Source of the DNA: an uncultured Clostridia bacterium
Lineage (GTDB): Bacteria; Bacillota; Clostridia; Lachnospirales; Cellulosilyticaceae
NCBI GenBank assembly: GCA_937981575.1
Contig: CALJNR010000001.1
Span: 1-64,000 of the forward strand
Reading direction: 5' to 3'
DNA: 64,000 bases
Positions 8,601 to 16,783 of the stretch are shown here, in pieces; positions within the stretch are counted from its first letter, which is position 1; each line of letters starts with the position of its first letter. The translations under genes were made by a program, and so were the position numbers. The notes beneath the pieces are model-generated. The model saw only the letters and a list, made by a program, of their open reading frames with translations, had not been told where the DNA came from and ran no database searches.

Positions 8601-9227
8601 ATGGGGGAGAAAATGCTTACGCTTATTTTCATTCGACATGCTGAATCAGAGGCTAATGCAAGAGGAGAACTTATTGGACAGGATGAAAGCCCCATAAGCA
8701 GCAATGGGGAAAGGCAGATTAAAGCACTGACAAAAGAGCTGAGACATTATAAAGTAGATGTAGTCTATACGAGCCCTTTGGAGCGGGCAGTAAGGACGGC
8801 CCAGAAAATTGCCGATTGGCATAAGTGTCCGCTTCATCTTCAAGACGCACTGAAAGAAATCCATTTTGGCGATTTTGAAACCCTGAGGTTTCAGGAAATT
8901 CAGCAAAGGTACCTGGAGGAAGTAGAAAAAATGCTGCAAGATGGCAGCAGCTATACTTATCCAGGGGGAGAAAGTTTATTGGACGTTTACAAGCGGGCAG
9001 CTTTAAAGCTGAATGAAATCAGACAGGTACACCCAAGCGGAACAGTCGTGATCTGTGCCCATGGGGGAACGATAAGAAGCTTTTTATCACATCTTATTGC
9101 CAAAGGTCCTGAACTTCATTGGCATTTTAAAATAGATCATGCTTCCTTGACGATTGTTACTATTGAAAATGATTTTCCGGTAATTGAAGTGCTTAACCAT
9201 ACCTATTTTATGAAAAATATGGTATAA
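8601..9227 (+). CDS. Histidine phosphatase (phosphoglycerate mutase-like) family protein
   Basis: A 208-residue single-domain member of the histidine phosphatase superfamily. The catalytic 'FIRHAES' (His13) near the N-terminus and the second histidine region 'VVICAHGGTIRSFLSHL' define the active site; 'YTSPLERAVRTAQ' is the usual third motif. Substrates in this family include α-ribazole phosphate, phosphoserine, 3-phosphoglycerate and nucleotides, and the sequence does not choose between them. Two starts are possible, 8601 and 8613; AGAGG lies 8 nt before 8601. It sits alone ahead of hemB, and a link to cobalamin or tetrapyrrole metabolism is only suggestive. Confidence 0.85.
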   Translation: MGEKMLTLIFIRHAESEANARGELIGQDESPISSNGERQIKALTKELRHYKVDVVYTSPLERAVRTAQKIADWHKCPLHLQDALKEIHFGDFETLRFQEIQQRYLEEVEKMLQDGSSYTYPGGESLLDVYKRAALKLNEIRQVHPSGTVVICAHGGTIRSFLSHLIAKGPELHWHFKIDHASLTIVTIENDFPVIEVLNHTYFMKNMV

Positions 9228-9343
9228 TCAACTCGGGTTTTAACCAATGTGTTAAGCTTATAAGAGATAAATTAAAGAAAGTGAAGGGGCTGAAGTTGAG
9301 CACATGAAGGCCTTAAGACTATGACAGAAATGAGTGGAACAAA

Positions 9344-10309
9344 ATGAATAAAAGACCGCGAAGGTTAAGATACAATCCGCTGATAAGAGATTTGGTAAGA
9401 GAAACAACTTTAAGTCTTTCGGATCTTATTTATCCGCTTTTTATTATAGAAGGGTATCAAATCAAAGAAGAGATCAGTTCTTTAAAAGGTGTATACAGAT
9501 ATTCGCTGGATACTTTAGAAGAAGAAATTCACGAAATCGTTCAGCTGGGCATCAAGTATGTACTGCTTTTTGGCATTCCTAAAGATAAAGATAATAAAGG
9601 CAGCGAAGCTTACAATGAGCACGGCATTATTCAAAAAGCCATACGAAAAATCAAAAGTATAACAGACAAACTTTATGTGATTACAGATGTTTGTATGTGC
9701 GAATATACTGCCCATGGACACTGCGGCATTCTTAATGGAGAAGGCTACGTAGATAATGAAAAATCTCTATTTTACCTTGGACGCATCGCAGTAAGCCATG
9801 CGCAGGCTGGGGCTGATATGATTGCTCCGTCCGATATGATGGACGGCAGAGTAGCTTATATGCGAAGAGAACTGGATGATCATGGATTTACCCATATTCC
9901 GATTATGAGCTATAGTGCAAAGTATGCCTCCAGCTTTTATGGACCATTTCGGGAGGCTGCAGGTTCTGCGCCGCAGTTTGGCGACCGGAAATCTTATCAG
10001 ATGGACTATTGCAACGGCAATGAAGCCTTAAGAGAGGTTCAGCTGGACATTGAAGAAGGGGCAGATATCGTCATGATTAAACCCGCCTTAGCTTATTTAG
10101 ACATTATAAGAAGGGTGAAGGATGAATTTAATATCCCGATTGCTGCCTATAATGTAAGCGGAGAATATGCCATGCTAAAATTAGCCATTGAGCAGGGGCT
10201 TTTAGATGAAAAGGTTATTATGGAAACGCTTTTAGGGATCAAACGAGCAGGAGCAGATATTATTATTACTTATTTTGCTAAAATGATCGCAAAGGAGCTG
10301 AACGGTTAA
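9344..10309 (+). CDS. hemB: Porphobilinogen synthase (δ-aminolevulinate dehydratase)
   Basis: Condenses two δ-aminolevulinate molecules into porphobilinogen, an early step of tetrapyrrole synthesis. At 321 residues it is full length. The Schiff-base lysine is Lys246 in '[11 protein letters not shown]' and the second active-site lysine is Lys193 in '[13 protein letters not shown]'. Three cysteines (117, 119 and 127, in '[14 protein letters not shown]') are the zinc-binding set, so this is a zinc-dependent HemB. It is followed 44 nt later by the precorrin-2 dehydrogenase gene, probably in one transcript. Other early heme genes (hemA, hemC, hemD) are not in the window. Confidence 0.96.
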   Translation: MNKRPRRLRYNPLIRDLVRETTLSLSDLIYPLFIIEGYQIKEEISSLKGVYRYSLDTLEEEIHEIVQLGIKYVLLFGIPKDKDNKGSEAYNEHGIIQKAIRKIKSITDKLYVITDVCMCEYTAHGHCGILNGEGYVDNEKSLFYLGRIAVSHAQAGADMIAPSDMMDGRVAYMRRELDDHGFTHIPIMSYSAKYASSFYGPFREAAGSAPQFGDRKSYQMDYCNGNEALREVQLDIEEGADIVMIKPALAYLDIIRRVKDEFNIPIAAYNVSGEYAMLKLAIEQGLLDEKVIMETLLGIKRAGADIIITYFAKMIAKELNG

Positions 10310-10353
10310 AATCTTGCATGAATCAAGTTTAAGCTGTTTAAGGAGTGAAAAAA

Positions 10354-10944
10354 GTGTATTATCCAATAATGATTGATTTAGCACATCAAAAAATTACAAT
10401 TATAGGAGGCGGACGGGTTGCTTATAGAAAAACCCTCAATTTTCTGGCCTTTGAGGGTGAGGTGACAGTCGTAAGTCCTTCTTTTGCAGCGGATTTTGAT
10501 GCTGTTAAAGCACGTATAAAGATGACTTATGAAGCCTATGAGGAAAGACATATCAAAGAAAGCTTTCTGGTTGTAGCTGCAACAGATAACAAGTCGCTGA
10601 ATACAGAAATAGGCGCGTGCTGCAAAGCCCATGGGATCCTGTGTAATGTTACTTCCAATCCAGCTTTATCCACCTTTATCGTTCCAAGCTTTATCAAAAG
10701 AGGAGAATTGGTTATCAGCGTTTCTACTGGAGGAAATAGTCCGGGGCTGGCTAAAAAAATCAAGAAGAAGCTTGAAGGGCAGTATGATGAAAGTTATGGG
10801 GAGTATGTGGAGGTATTAGGAAGGATCAGGCAGCTTGTTATTGATAAAGATTTAAATGAGACAGAAAAACGAGAAAGGTTAAACCGCCTTCTGGAGATGA
10901 ATATAAAACAACTAAAAGAACTGCTAAGTGAACTTGGAGGGTAA
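10354..10944 (+). CDS. Precorrin-2 dehydrogenase (siroheme branch)
   Basis: About 196 residues resembling the N-terminal half of CysG, Met8 and SirC, which oxidise precorrin-2 to sirohydrochlorin with NAD+. A Rossmann motif 'ITIIGGGRVAYRK' lies near the N-terminus, followed by 'VVAATDNKSLN' and the family signature 'STGGNSPGLAKKIKKKLE'. There is no methyltransferase domain, so it is the stand-alone form; ferrochelation may or may not be included. I place the start at the GTG at 10354, 8 nt after AGGAG; a GTG at 10345 touches the ribosome binding site. It may supply siroheme to the sulfite reductase subunit AsrC encoded at 42968. Confidence 0.88.
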   Translation: MYYPIMIDLAHQKITIIGGGRVAYRKTLNFLAFEGEVTVVSPSFAADFDAVKARIKMTYEAYEERHIKESFLVVAATDNKSLNTEIGACCKAHGILCNVTSNPALSTFIVPSFIKRGELVISVSTGGNSPGLAKKIKKKLEGQYDESYGEYVEVLGRIRQLVIDKDLNETEKRERLNRLLEMNIKQLKELLSELGG

Positions 10945-10987
10945 CTGGTTATTTGCAAATCAAACAAACAAAAAAGGAGAGGACAAA

Positions 10988-11590
10988 ATGGGTTTTTTCA
11001 AAGTTACAGTTGGGGTGATGGGGTCATCAAAGTCTGCGAGAGCTATTGCTGAAGTGCAAAATTTAAAGGTGAGGAATCTTAAAACCCTTGTTATAAAGCC
11101 AGAACTGGATACAAGAGATGGGGGATACATATGCAGCAGATTGATTAAGGACAAGGTAAAGGCTGACATTTTGCTGAAGCCGGAAGAGTGTCTGGATATT
11201 AATCATATCATTGCTAACAATTACGATTACATAGTTGCTGATGAGTTTCATATGTTAAGTGAGCAGCAGATTAACGAACTCTATAAGTTAAGTGCCATAT
11301 GCAAAGCTAATGTGAGTATGTATGGACTAAGAATGTCCTGGAAGGGAACCCCTTTTCCAAGTGCTGCCCTTGCTCTTGCTTATGCAGATGAAATAGAAAT
11401 TATACGTATGGTAGATAAAGATCAAAATACACTCAATCACCATATTAAATATACTAACGGCGTGCCAAGTCAGCTGACCAGTGATGAAAACTCTATTATT
11501 GTGGGAGATTTGGAGAAAACAAGTTATACGACAGTATCAAAACACGATTTTTACAAAATATATAAAATGCTGGGGCAAGTTGAGGAATAA
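10988..11590 (+). CDS. Degenerate thymidine kinase-like protein
   Basis: A 200-residue protein that aligns by eye with class II thymidine kinases along its length. It has a P-loop region 'GVMGSSKSAR', a strand 'TLVIKPELDTRDG', the DE motif in 'IVADEFHMLSEQQ', and 'MYGLRMSWKGTPFPS' matching the 'GLRxDFRG' block. Two hallmarks are altered: the P-loop GKS is SKS, and the zinc-ribbon cysteines expected after ~residue 145 are missing (that region reads 'KDQNTLNHHIKY'). Kinase activity is therefore uncertain. The ATG at 10988 follows AAAAGGAGAGG; an upstream ATG at 10928 would overlap the previous gene and has no such site. It is probably co-transcribed with hemB and the following HAD gene. Confidence 0.65.
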   Translation: MGFFKVTVGVMGSSKSARAIAEVQNLKVRNLKTLVIKPELDTRDGGYICSRLIKDKVKADILLKPEECLDINHIIANNYDYIVADEFHMLSEQQINELYKLSAICKANVSMYGLRMSWKGTPFPSAALALAYADEIEIIRMVDKDQNTLNHHIKYTNGVPSQLTSDENSIIVGDLEKTSYTTVSKHDFYKIYKMLGQVEE

Positions 11591-11595
11591 AATAT

Positions 11596-12405
11596 ATGAA
11601 TAAAAAATTTGAAGGATATCTTCTTGTTACGGATATGGATGGGACGCTGCTAAATGATAAAGGGAAAATATCAAAAGCTAATAAAGAAGCTATTGCGTAC
11701 TTTATGGAAGAGGGCGGCCGGTTTACAATAGCTACTGGAAGAATGACTCCCTCTGCCAAAAATGTTGTTTATCCCATAAAGATTAATTTTCCTGCCATTC
11801 TTTATAATGGAGGCAAAATATATGATTATAATAAGGACCGTACGCTTTATCAATCCTTTTTAGAAGAGGAAAGAAAGCAGGTTATTGAGATTCTAAAACA
11901 AGAAGAACCTTATCTTGGCATAGAACTATATATTGATGAAAATGTATATATTTATAAGCCGTGTAAATATTCTTATCGTTTTTCACAGCAGGGTTATCAA
12001 GTTGTCCGCCACATTAAGCCGGATATTTGGGAAAAGAAATGGACGAAAGTTCTGCTCATTGGCGAAGAAGAAGAAATAGATCGTCTGGAAACTATTTTTA
12101 GTGAAAAATACGATGCTGGGCTTGTGATAAGAAGCGGCGCAAGGTATTTAGAAATAGCGCCAGAGTATACAACGAAAGGTTCAGCACTTAACTACCTGAT
12201 TAATTTGTATGGGATTGACCCCATGAAGGTTATAGCAGCTGGAGATAATATGAATGATATTGAACTACTTAAAAGTGCAGCTTATGGTTTTGCAGTTGCA
12301 AACGGGGCCAAGAGGCTTTTAGATACAGCTAAGTACTATGCCCCTAGTAATAATGAAGATGCCATCGCCTATATTATCAATTGGATAGAGGATTTGGTTC
12401 AATAA
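11596..12405 (+). CDS. HAD-superfamily phosphatase, Cof type
   Basis: A 269-residue Cof-like hydrolase with the nucleophile motif 'DMDGTLL' near residue 13, the Cof phrase 'FTIATGR', and the C-terminal 'VIAAGDNMNDIELLKSA' motif that binds Mg2+. Such enzymes dephosphorylate sugar phosphates, FMN or similar small molecules; the true substrate is unknown. It begins 5 nt after the thymidine kinase-like gene, with GAGG inside the end of that gene serving as ribosome binding site, so it belongs to the same transcript. The transcript ends at the terminator at 12589-12628, after passing through a copy of the double-hairpin repeat. Confidence 0.88.
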   Translation: MNKKFEGYLLVTDMDGTLLNDKGKISKANKEAIAYFMEEGGRFTIATGRMTPSAKNVVYPIKINFPAILYNGGKIYDYNKDRTLYQSFLEEERKQVIEILKQEEPYLGIELYIDENVYIYKPCKYSYRFSQQGYQVVRHIKPDIWEKKWTKVLLIGEEEEIDRLETIFSEKYDAGLVIRSGARYLEIAPEYTTKGSALNYLINLYGIDPMKVIAAGDNMNDIELLKSAAYGFAVANGAKRLLDTAKYYAPSNNEDAIAYIINWIEDLVQ

Positions 12406-12446
12406 ATAAGTATCAGTATATTATAGAATAACAATCAATCAAGGTT

Positions 12447-12562
12447 TATAGATTTCACATCTTTAAATTTAAGTTATTTACGATAATACATGATGTGAAA
12501 TCATTTTAAGAAACAATTTTTGCATAGATGAACAACTTAAGTATAGATGGCGTTTCTCTATA
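12447..12562 (+). repeat. Double-hairpin repeat, full copy A
   Basis: A 116-bp element bounded by TATAGA and TCTATA. The first hairpin is GATTTCACATC (12451-12461) with GATGTGAAATC (12492-12502). The second is AGAAAC (12509-12514) with GTTTCT (12552-12557). It shares structure and most sequence with the copies at 14337, 14449 and 40713. Confidence 0.85.
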
Positions 12563-12588
12563 TTGAAGGGTGTAAGGTAGAATAAGCG

Positions 12589-12628
12589 AAAAGGTTAGCA
12601 CATTCATGAAGAAATGTGCTAACCTTTT
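12589..12628. terminator. Bidirectional terminator between convergent genes
   Basis: A sixteen-base-pair stem, AAAAGGTTAGCACATT (12589-12604) with its complement at 12613-12628, has A-rich and T-rich flanks. It serves the HAD transcript and the leftward DUF2935 gene. Confidence 0.9.
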
Positions 12629-12651
12629 AATTATAGAAAGAATTATTTTTT

Positions 12652-13578
12652 TTAACACAATATGTGAGGCTGCAAAAGATTTAAGTAATAGTTTGCTTCT
12701 CTAAGAACATGGTCTGAAAGAAGCGGTAAAATAACGGATTTGATTTTGCAGTTAAGGAGACCGTCAGTTGCAGTGGATTTGAAATCTCTGAGGGCGGTTG
12801 TTGCCCTAACTGTTTTGGCGCCTAATGGCGGGGCAGCATGGGTGATTTTACTTAAATCAGAAGCTTCCATGGTCAGCTTATCAAATTCTTCTGCAAAATG
12901 ATCGGCGATCTCATAGAGCACTTTTTCACTAGGATCCAGCATGCCTCTGATAAATAAAGCATGTTCTTCCATAATATGATTCCAAAATTTTTCTTTGCTT
13001 ATTGGAACTTCTTTAATATCAGCAGTGGGGCTGCACTGAATCTTTTTAAGTTGCTCTAAGTAGTAAAGGGTTTCTTCAGATACATGATGAAGCATTGAAG
13101 GATACATATGTGTAAAAAGTTCACAGCATAAAACGTCTTTTAACAGTTTAGATTTTGCTTTGATGACTGCATTAAGTGCTTTAATAATTTGATTATTTAG
13201 CTTATAAACTTCATCTGCAAGTAAAGGGGGACATTTTTTGGAATCATCCTTAGGCTTAAGAGAAGTCTGCATAAGCGTTAATTGAGAATCAATATAAATG
13301 CCGCTTAATTTTTGTGTTTTCTTTTCGGCTTCAAGAGTATATTTAGTAACGTATTCATTGGACTTTAATACTTTAGATGGGAGCTGTCCATTAGATAAAA
13401 TCAAAGTTTGCTTAAGCAGTTTAGAGAAAAGATTTTTAAAGAGTTCTGCCTGTGAAATAAGCTGTTTGTCTTTCAGCATAAGTGAAGCCCCTAAAAAGAT
13501 AAAATGTTCCTTAATGATTCGTAGAAAAAAGAGGTTGAGTGCCAAAGACTCTTCAATAAACTTTTGTTTAGATACCAT
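12652..13578 (-). CDS. DUF2935 family protein (helical, two-repeat)
   Basis: A 308-residue, mostly helical protein with two related halves. The first begins 'ESLALNLFFLRIIKEHFIF' (about residues 10-28) and the second 'FWNHIMEEHALFIRGMLD' (about 195-212). Each carries an EH pair in a long helix, as in DUF2935 proteins, which adopt a ferritin-like/haemerythrin-like bundle and may bind metal. The function of this family is not established. The start ATG at 13578 has AGGAG upstream. It is divergent from the MerR regulator gene (intergenic 13579-13747) and convergent with the HAD gene. Confidence 0.8.
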   Translation of the reverse strand: MVSKQKFIEESLALNLFFLRIIKEHFIFLGASLMLKDKQLISQAELFKNLFSKLLKQTLILSNGQLPSKVLKSNEYVTKYTLEAEKKTQKLSGIYIDSQLTLMQTSLKPKDDSKKCPPLLADEVYKLNNQIIKALNAVIKAKSKLLKDVLCCELFTHMYPSMLHHVSEETLYYLEQLKKIQCSPTADIKEVPISKEKFWNHIMEEHALFIRGMLDPSEKVLYEIADHFAEEFDKLTMEASDLSKITHAAPPLGAKTVRATTALRDFKSTATDGLLNCKIKSVILPLLSDHVLREANYYLNLLQPHILC

Positions 13579-13747
13579 TCTTCACTCCTAAATACTATAG
13601 ATATCATTATTAATATATTCAAGAAGATGCATTTCATGACATAAAAGTGAAAGCATACAGGATAGGCATGTGCTTTAGCAAATATTACATTTATACTATA
13701 ATAAGATAAATAGGGCAATTAATAGTTTGGAGAGGAGAAGGCAAGGC

Positions 13748-14278
13748 ATGTATACGATTCGGTCTTTGTGTAAAAAATTTGGGTTATCCCGCAGCACACT
13801 TCTTTATTATGATTCTATCGATTTATTAAAGCCATCGATGAGAACAGCCGCCAATTATAGGCTGTATTCTGAGGAAGACTTAGCAAAGCTTGATAAGATC
13901 TGTCTATACCGCAAAACAGGAATACCTTTAGAGGAGATTAAACAAATCCTTATTTCAAATCCTGAACCGGTTTTAGAAAAGCGGCTTTTGGCGCTTAATG
14001 ATGAAATGGACAAAGTGCATATGCAGCAAAAAATTGTTATAGAGATGCTAAAAGGCCATGATCCGTCAAAAGCTGCTCTAGGATTTGATACAAAACGTTT
14101 TTCAGCTATGCTTGAGGCTATTGGGATGAGTGAAGAAGAGATGGATCAGTTTCATATCAGGCTCGAGATATCAGCTCCCGATGAGCATCAAAGTTTTTTA
14201 GAGTTTTTAGGTATGCCAGAAGATGAGATTTCTAAGCTTCGTAAGTATTATAGAGAAACTGCTCATGAAAATGTATAA
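13748..14278 (+). CDS. MerR-family transcriptional regulator
   Basis: A 176-residue regulator. The N-terminal winged helix begins 'YTIRSLCKKFGLSRSTLLYYDSIDLL' in pieces (key phrases 'TLLYYD' and 'NYRLYSEEDL') and ends by about residue 70, followed by a coiled-coil dimerisation helix ('LEKRLLALNDEMDKVHMQQK') and a short C-terminal domain without obvious metal cysteines. The ATG at 13748 is preceded by GGAGAGGAG; an earlier in-frame TTG at 13727 would encode the ribosome binding site itself. MerR proteins usually control adjacent genes; candidates are the divergent DUF2935 gene and the MFS exporter downstream, separated from it by two repeat copies. Confidence 0.88.
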   Translation: MYTIRSLCKKFGLSRSTLLYYDSIDLLKPSMRTAANYRLYSEEDLAKLDKICLYRKTGIPLEEIKQILISNPEPVLEKRLLALNDEMDKVHMQQKIVIEMLKGHDPSKAALGFDTKRFSAMLEAIGMSEEEMDQFHIRLEISAPDEHQSFLEFLGMPEDEISKLRKYYRETAHENV

Positions 14279-14336
14279 TAAGTGCCAAGCTGCCTATTGA
14301 CCTGTCTATAACTTTATAGTTTATAATCTCTAATCA

Positions 14337-14450
14337 TATAGATTTCACATCTTAAATTTAAGTTATGCACGATAACGAGTGATGTGAAATCATTGTAAGA
14401 AACAACTTTGCACTGATGAATAATTTGAGTCTATATGTTGTTTCTCTGTA
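14337..14450 (+). repeat. Double-hairpin repeat, full copy B (tandem with C)
   Basis: A 114-bp element. Hairpin one is GATTTCACATC (14341-14351) with GATGTGAAATC (14381-14391). Hairpin two is AGAAACAAC (14398-14406) with GTTGTTTCT (14437-14445), both perfect. Its 3' end runs directly into copy C. Confidence 0.88.
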
Positions 14451-14563
14451 TAGATTTCACATCTTTAAGTTTAAGCTATTCACGATAACGTGGGATGTGA
14501 AATTATTGTGAGAAACAACTTTGCACCGATGAATAACTTAGATTTGCAAGTTGATTTTCTTTA
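14449..14563 (+). repeat. Double-hairpin repeat, full copy C (tandem with B)
   Basis: Head-to-tail with copy B, sharing the TA at the junction. Hairpin one is 14453-14463 with 14494-14504; its last pair is G-T instead of G-C. Hairpin two is AGAAACAAC (14511-14519) with an imperfect partner near 14550-14560. It ends about 8 nt before the MFS gene's ribosome binding site. Confidence 0.82.
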
Positions 14564-14581
14564 CCTGTTAAGGAGGTTATG

Positions 14582-15814
14582 ATGTTAGAAAAAGTATGGA
14601 TTAACAAAAACTTTTGTTTGCTTTGGACGGGTAAGCTTGTTTCAGAGCTGGGTGACAATTTTTATGCTATTGCAATGGCTTGGTGGATCCTTGAAAAGAG
14701 TAAGTCACCCTCGATTATGGGGATTTATTTGGCGGCTTCAATGCTGCCAGGGCTTATAATAGGCATTGCAGCAGGGGCCTATATTGACCGGCTAAACCAT
14801 AAAACCGTGATCATCGCAGCAGATATTATCAGAGGGGTTATTATTTTAGGGGTGACAGGACTTTTTGTATGGGGGAAGCTGGAAATCATGCATGTGATGC
14901 TGGCAGCAGTTATCGGTTCACTTTGTTCAGCCTTTTTTAACCCAACAGTTTTAGCGGTTGTTCCAGGGCTGGTAGATCAAGAAGTGATTGCAAAAGCCAA
15001 TGCAAAAATGCAGCTGATCGATGGGTTATCAGCAGTAGCTGGTCCCGTGTCAGGCGCTTTGGCTGTATCCGTTCTGGGATTTGGGTGGGTATTTGGACTA
15101 AATGGCCTTTCCTATCTGCTTTCTGCCTTTTCTGAATGCTTTATTAAGATCAATGCCAAACAAAATGCGGCGGGCAAAAATACAATTTTAGAAGACATTC
15201 GAGAAGGAATGCGCTTTCTAAGAGAAAGAAGAGATGTATTGATTGTTATTATGATTATTGGCATTGCCCATCTTTTTGTAGGGACACTTAGCATTTGTAT
15301 GCCGTTTGTAGCGAATCAGTTATCAGGAAATGGCATCCAAAATCTAGGTTATCTGCAGATGGTACTGGGACTTGGTTTTATCGCAGGGTCTTTTTACGCA
15401 GGATCGAAAAAAAGCCCTCGTCATAAACTGCCATTTCTGCTCCTTCTTATGATGATGATAGGTATTTGCTTTATCGCAGCCGGCAATCTTTTGTTTTTTG
15501 ATGTTTTTCATCTTCTGCCTTACTTATTTATCCTATTCGTCATAGGCCTCATTATTGTGAATGCATCAGTTTATTGGCAGACCTTGCTGCAGTTAAACAC
15601 TCCGGAGCATATTAGGGGAAGGGTATTTAGTATTTCTTCTTTAGCAGGAGATGCCAGCCTGCCTATTTCATTTTTGATCTTTGGGTACTTGCTTCATAGG
15701 ATTCCTGTGCATTATTTGTTGATGATAAATGGTGCAGGTCTTTTAATCATTAGCTGCATCATTTTATACTATAGTCATAAAGTCAGTCTTATTGAATTAG
15801 AACATGACAACTAA
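14582..15814 (+). CDS. MFS exporter (EntS/macrolide-efflux type)
   Basis: About 410 residues with around twelve hydrophobic helices. The N-terminus 'FCLLWTGKLVSELGDNFYAIAMAWWILE' (in pieces) and the loop 'GAYIDRLNHKTVIIAADIIRG' are the standard phrases of the MFS_3 group that includes EntS and Mef efflux pumps. It sits in the membrane and likely exports a drug or small natural product; the substrate is unknown. Of two adjacent ATGs (14579 and 14582) I prefer 14582, which is 5 nt from AGGAGG. The upstream MerR gene is a plausible regulator, although two repeat elements now separate them. Confidence 0.85.
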   Translation: MLEKVWINKNFCLLWTGKLVSELGDNFYAIAMAWWILEKSKSPSIMGIYLAASMLPGLIIGIAAGAYIDRLNHKTVIIAADIIRGVIILGVTGLFVWGKLEIMHVMLAAVIGSLCSAFFNPTVLAVVPGLVDQEVIAKANAKMQLIDGLSAVAGPVSGALAVSVLGFGWVFGLNGLSYLLSAFSECFIKINAKQNAAGKNTILEDIREGMRFLRERRDVLIVIMIIGIAHLFVGTLSICMPFVANQLSGNGIQNLGYLQMVLGLGFIAGSFYAGSKKSPRHKLPFLLLLMMMIGICFIAAGNLLFFDVFHLLPYLFILFVIGLIIVNASVYWQTLLQLNTPEHIRGRVFSISSLAGDASLPISFLIFGYLLHRIPVHYLLMINGAGLLIISCIILYYSHKVSLIELEHDN

Positions 15815-15874
15815 GTTATAGAATCATAGGGAGAATAGATATGCTGATTAAAGTATTTAGATAAAACAAACTTG

Positions 15875-15904
15875 TTGGACTATTGTATTAATATCTTTTA
15901 TAAT
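15875..15904 (+). promoter_or_regulatory. Predicted promoter of the lipoprotein gene
   Basis: TTGGAC (15875-15880), an 18-nt spacer and a perfect TATAAT (15899-15904). The start is expected near 15911, about 88 nt before the start codon. Confidence 0.55.
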
Positions 15905-15998
15905 AGATTAGGATACTATAAATGAGTTAAAACCATCGCAATAAATCTCTTTAAAAAATGTTCATTTTTAGTAGAATAATGTAGAAGGAGATAAAAAT

Positions 15999-16631
15999 AT
16001 GAAAACAATAGCTAGGGTTGCTTTAATATTAACTTTTTTCGCAGTAAGCTTACTTGGATGTACATCTGTCAATGAACCCGAACAGACTGTAAGTAAAGTT
16101 ATGAATTCAATCAAGAAAGGGGAGATTGATGAGGTTGTAAGACTTATGGGGGGAGAAGGAAATATCGAAAATGGACTTGGAGAAGAGCTAGCTAATGTTA
16201 TTAAACTAAGCAATAAAACGCTTAAATATAAAATTATAGATAAAACGATTACCGGCGATAAGGCAGTAGTTAAAGTTAAGTGTTCTTATGGTGCAATTGA
16301 CCCAATCATTTTAGAAACGACTAAACAATTTTTCAATAGAGGGATGGATAGTGAATTAAAAGGGATAAAATTAACTGATGAACAGTGCAAACAAATAGAC
16401 AAAGAAGAAATGATAAGGGCTATGGAGACAGTAGCGTTAGAAGAATATGTTGTCACAGTTGATGTTTATTGCACTAAGATAGATAAGAAGTGGGTTGTTA
16501 AAAGGGAGGACCAACAAGCTGCTTTTCGAAACATAATAACAGGCAATTTAGGACCTGCATTAAAAAGATCAACTGATTTAGCAGCAGAAATGCGAGATGA
16601 GTTCATGGCTAAAGCATTAGCCCGTGAGTGA
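15999..16631 (+). CDS. Predicted lipoprotein of unknown function
   Basis: A 210-residue secreted lipoprotein. The signal peptide (residues 1-20) ends in the lipobox Leu-Leu-Gly-Cys with Cys21 as the lipidation site, so it should be anchored to the outer face of the membrane. The mature part begins with an acidic 'PEQTVSKVMNSIKKGEIDEV' stretch and alternates helices and β strands ('KAVVKVKCSYG', 'EYVVTVDVYCTKIDKKWVVK'), similar to small Clostridium lipoproteins of the DUF4878/DUF5105 kind with a cystatin-like fold. AGAAGGAGA precedes the ATG. No function can be given. It has its own promoter and ends upstream of the pyr promoter. Confidence 0.8.
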   Translation: MKTIARVALILTFFAVSLLGCTSVNEPEQTVSKVMNSIKKGEIDEVVRLMGGEGNIENGLGEELANVIKLSNKTLKYKIIDKTITGDKAVVKVKCSYGAIDPIILETTKQFFNRGMDSELKGIKLTDEQCKQIDKEEMIRAMETVALEEYVVTVDVYCTKIDKKWVVKREDQQAAFRNIITGNLGPALKRSTDLAAEMRDEFMAKALARE

Positions 16632-16686
16632 CTTTGCATTAAATAGGCTGCAACTTAATTTTTGCCAAATCTTGCTCTATAATATA

Positions 16687-16715
16687 TTGACACCATTCGC
16701 TAACTATGTTACGAT
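16687..16715 (+). promoter_or_regulatory. Promoter of the pyrimidine operon
   Basis: A perfect TTGACA (16687-16692), a 17-nt spacer and TACGAT (16710-16715). Transcription should start near 16722, giving a leader of about 300 nt before pyrB. Confidence 0.75.
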
Positions 16716-16743
16716 AGATCACAGAAAAATGAATAGAATATTG

Positions 16744-16775
16744 CCTTTAAGCTTGGTCCAGAGAGGCCAAAAAGG
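16744..16775 (+). promoter_or_regulatory. PyrR RNA-binding loop / anti-antiterminator hairpin
   Basis: UCCAGAGAGGC at 16757-16767 matches the conserved PyrR binding loop (ARUCCNGNGAGGYU). The two flanking positions that differ from the consensus (G755 and C768 instead of A and U) still pair with each other. An upper stem forms between 16753-16759 and 16765-16770, and a lower stem pairs CCTTT (16744-16748) with AAAGG (16771-16775). The lower stem contains most of the ribosome binding site AAAGGAG of the leader ORF. PyrR with bound UMP would stabilise this structure. pyrR itself is not in the window. Confidence 0.75.
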
Positions 16776-16783
16776 AGAACATG

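Noticed and set aside
9228-9343. Cobalamin or other riboswitch ahead of hemB
   Set aside because: The sequence has no B12-box and no terminator; only scattered short matches.
13727-13747. Seven-residue N-terminal extension of the MerR regulator from a TTG start
   Set aside because: The extension is encoded by the ribosome binding site itself; the ATG at 13748 has proper spacing.
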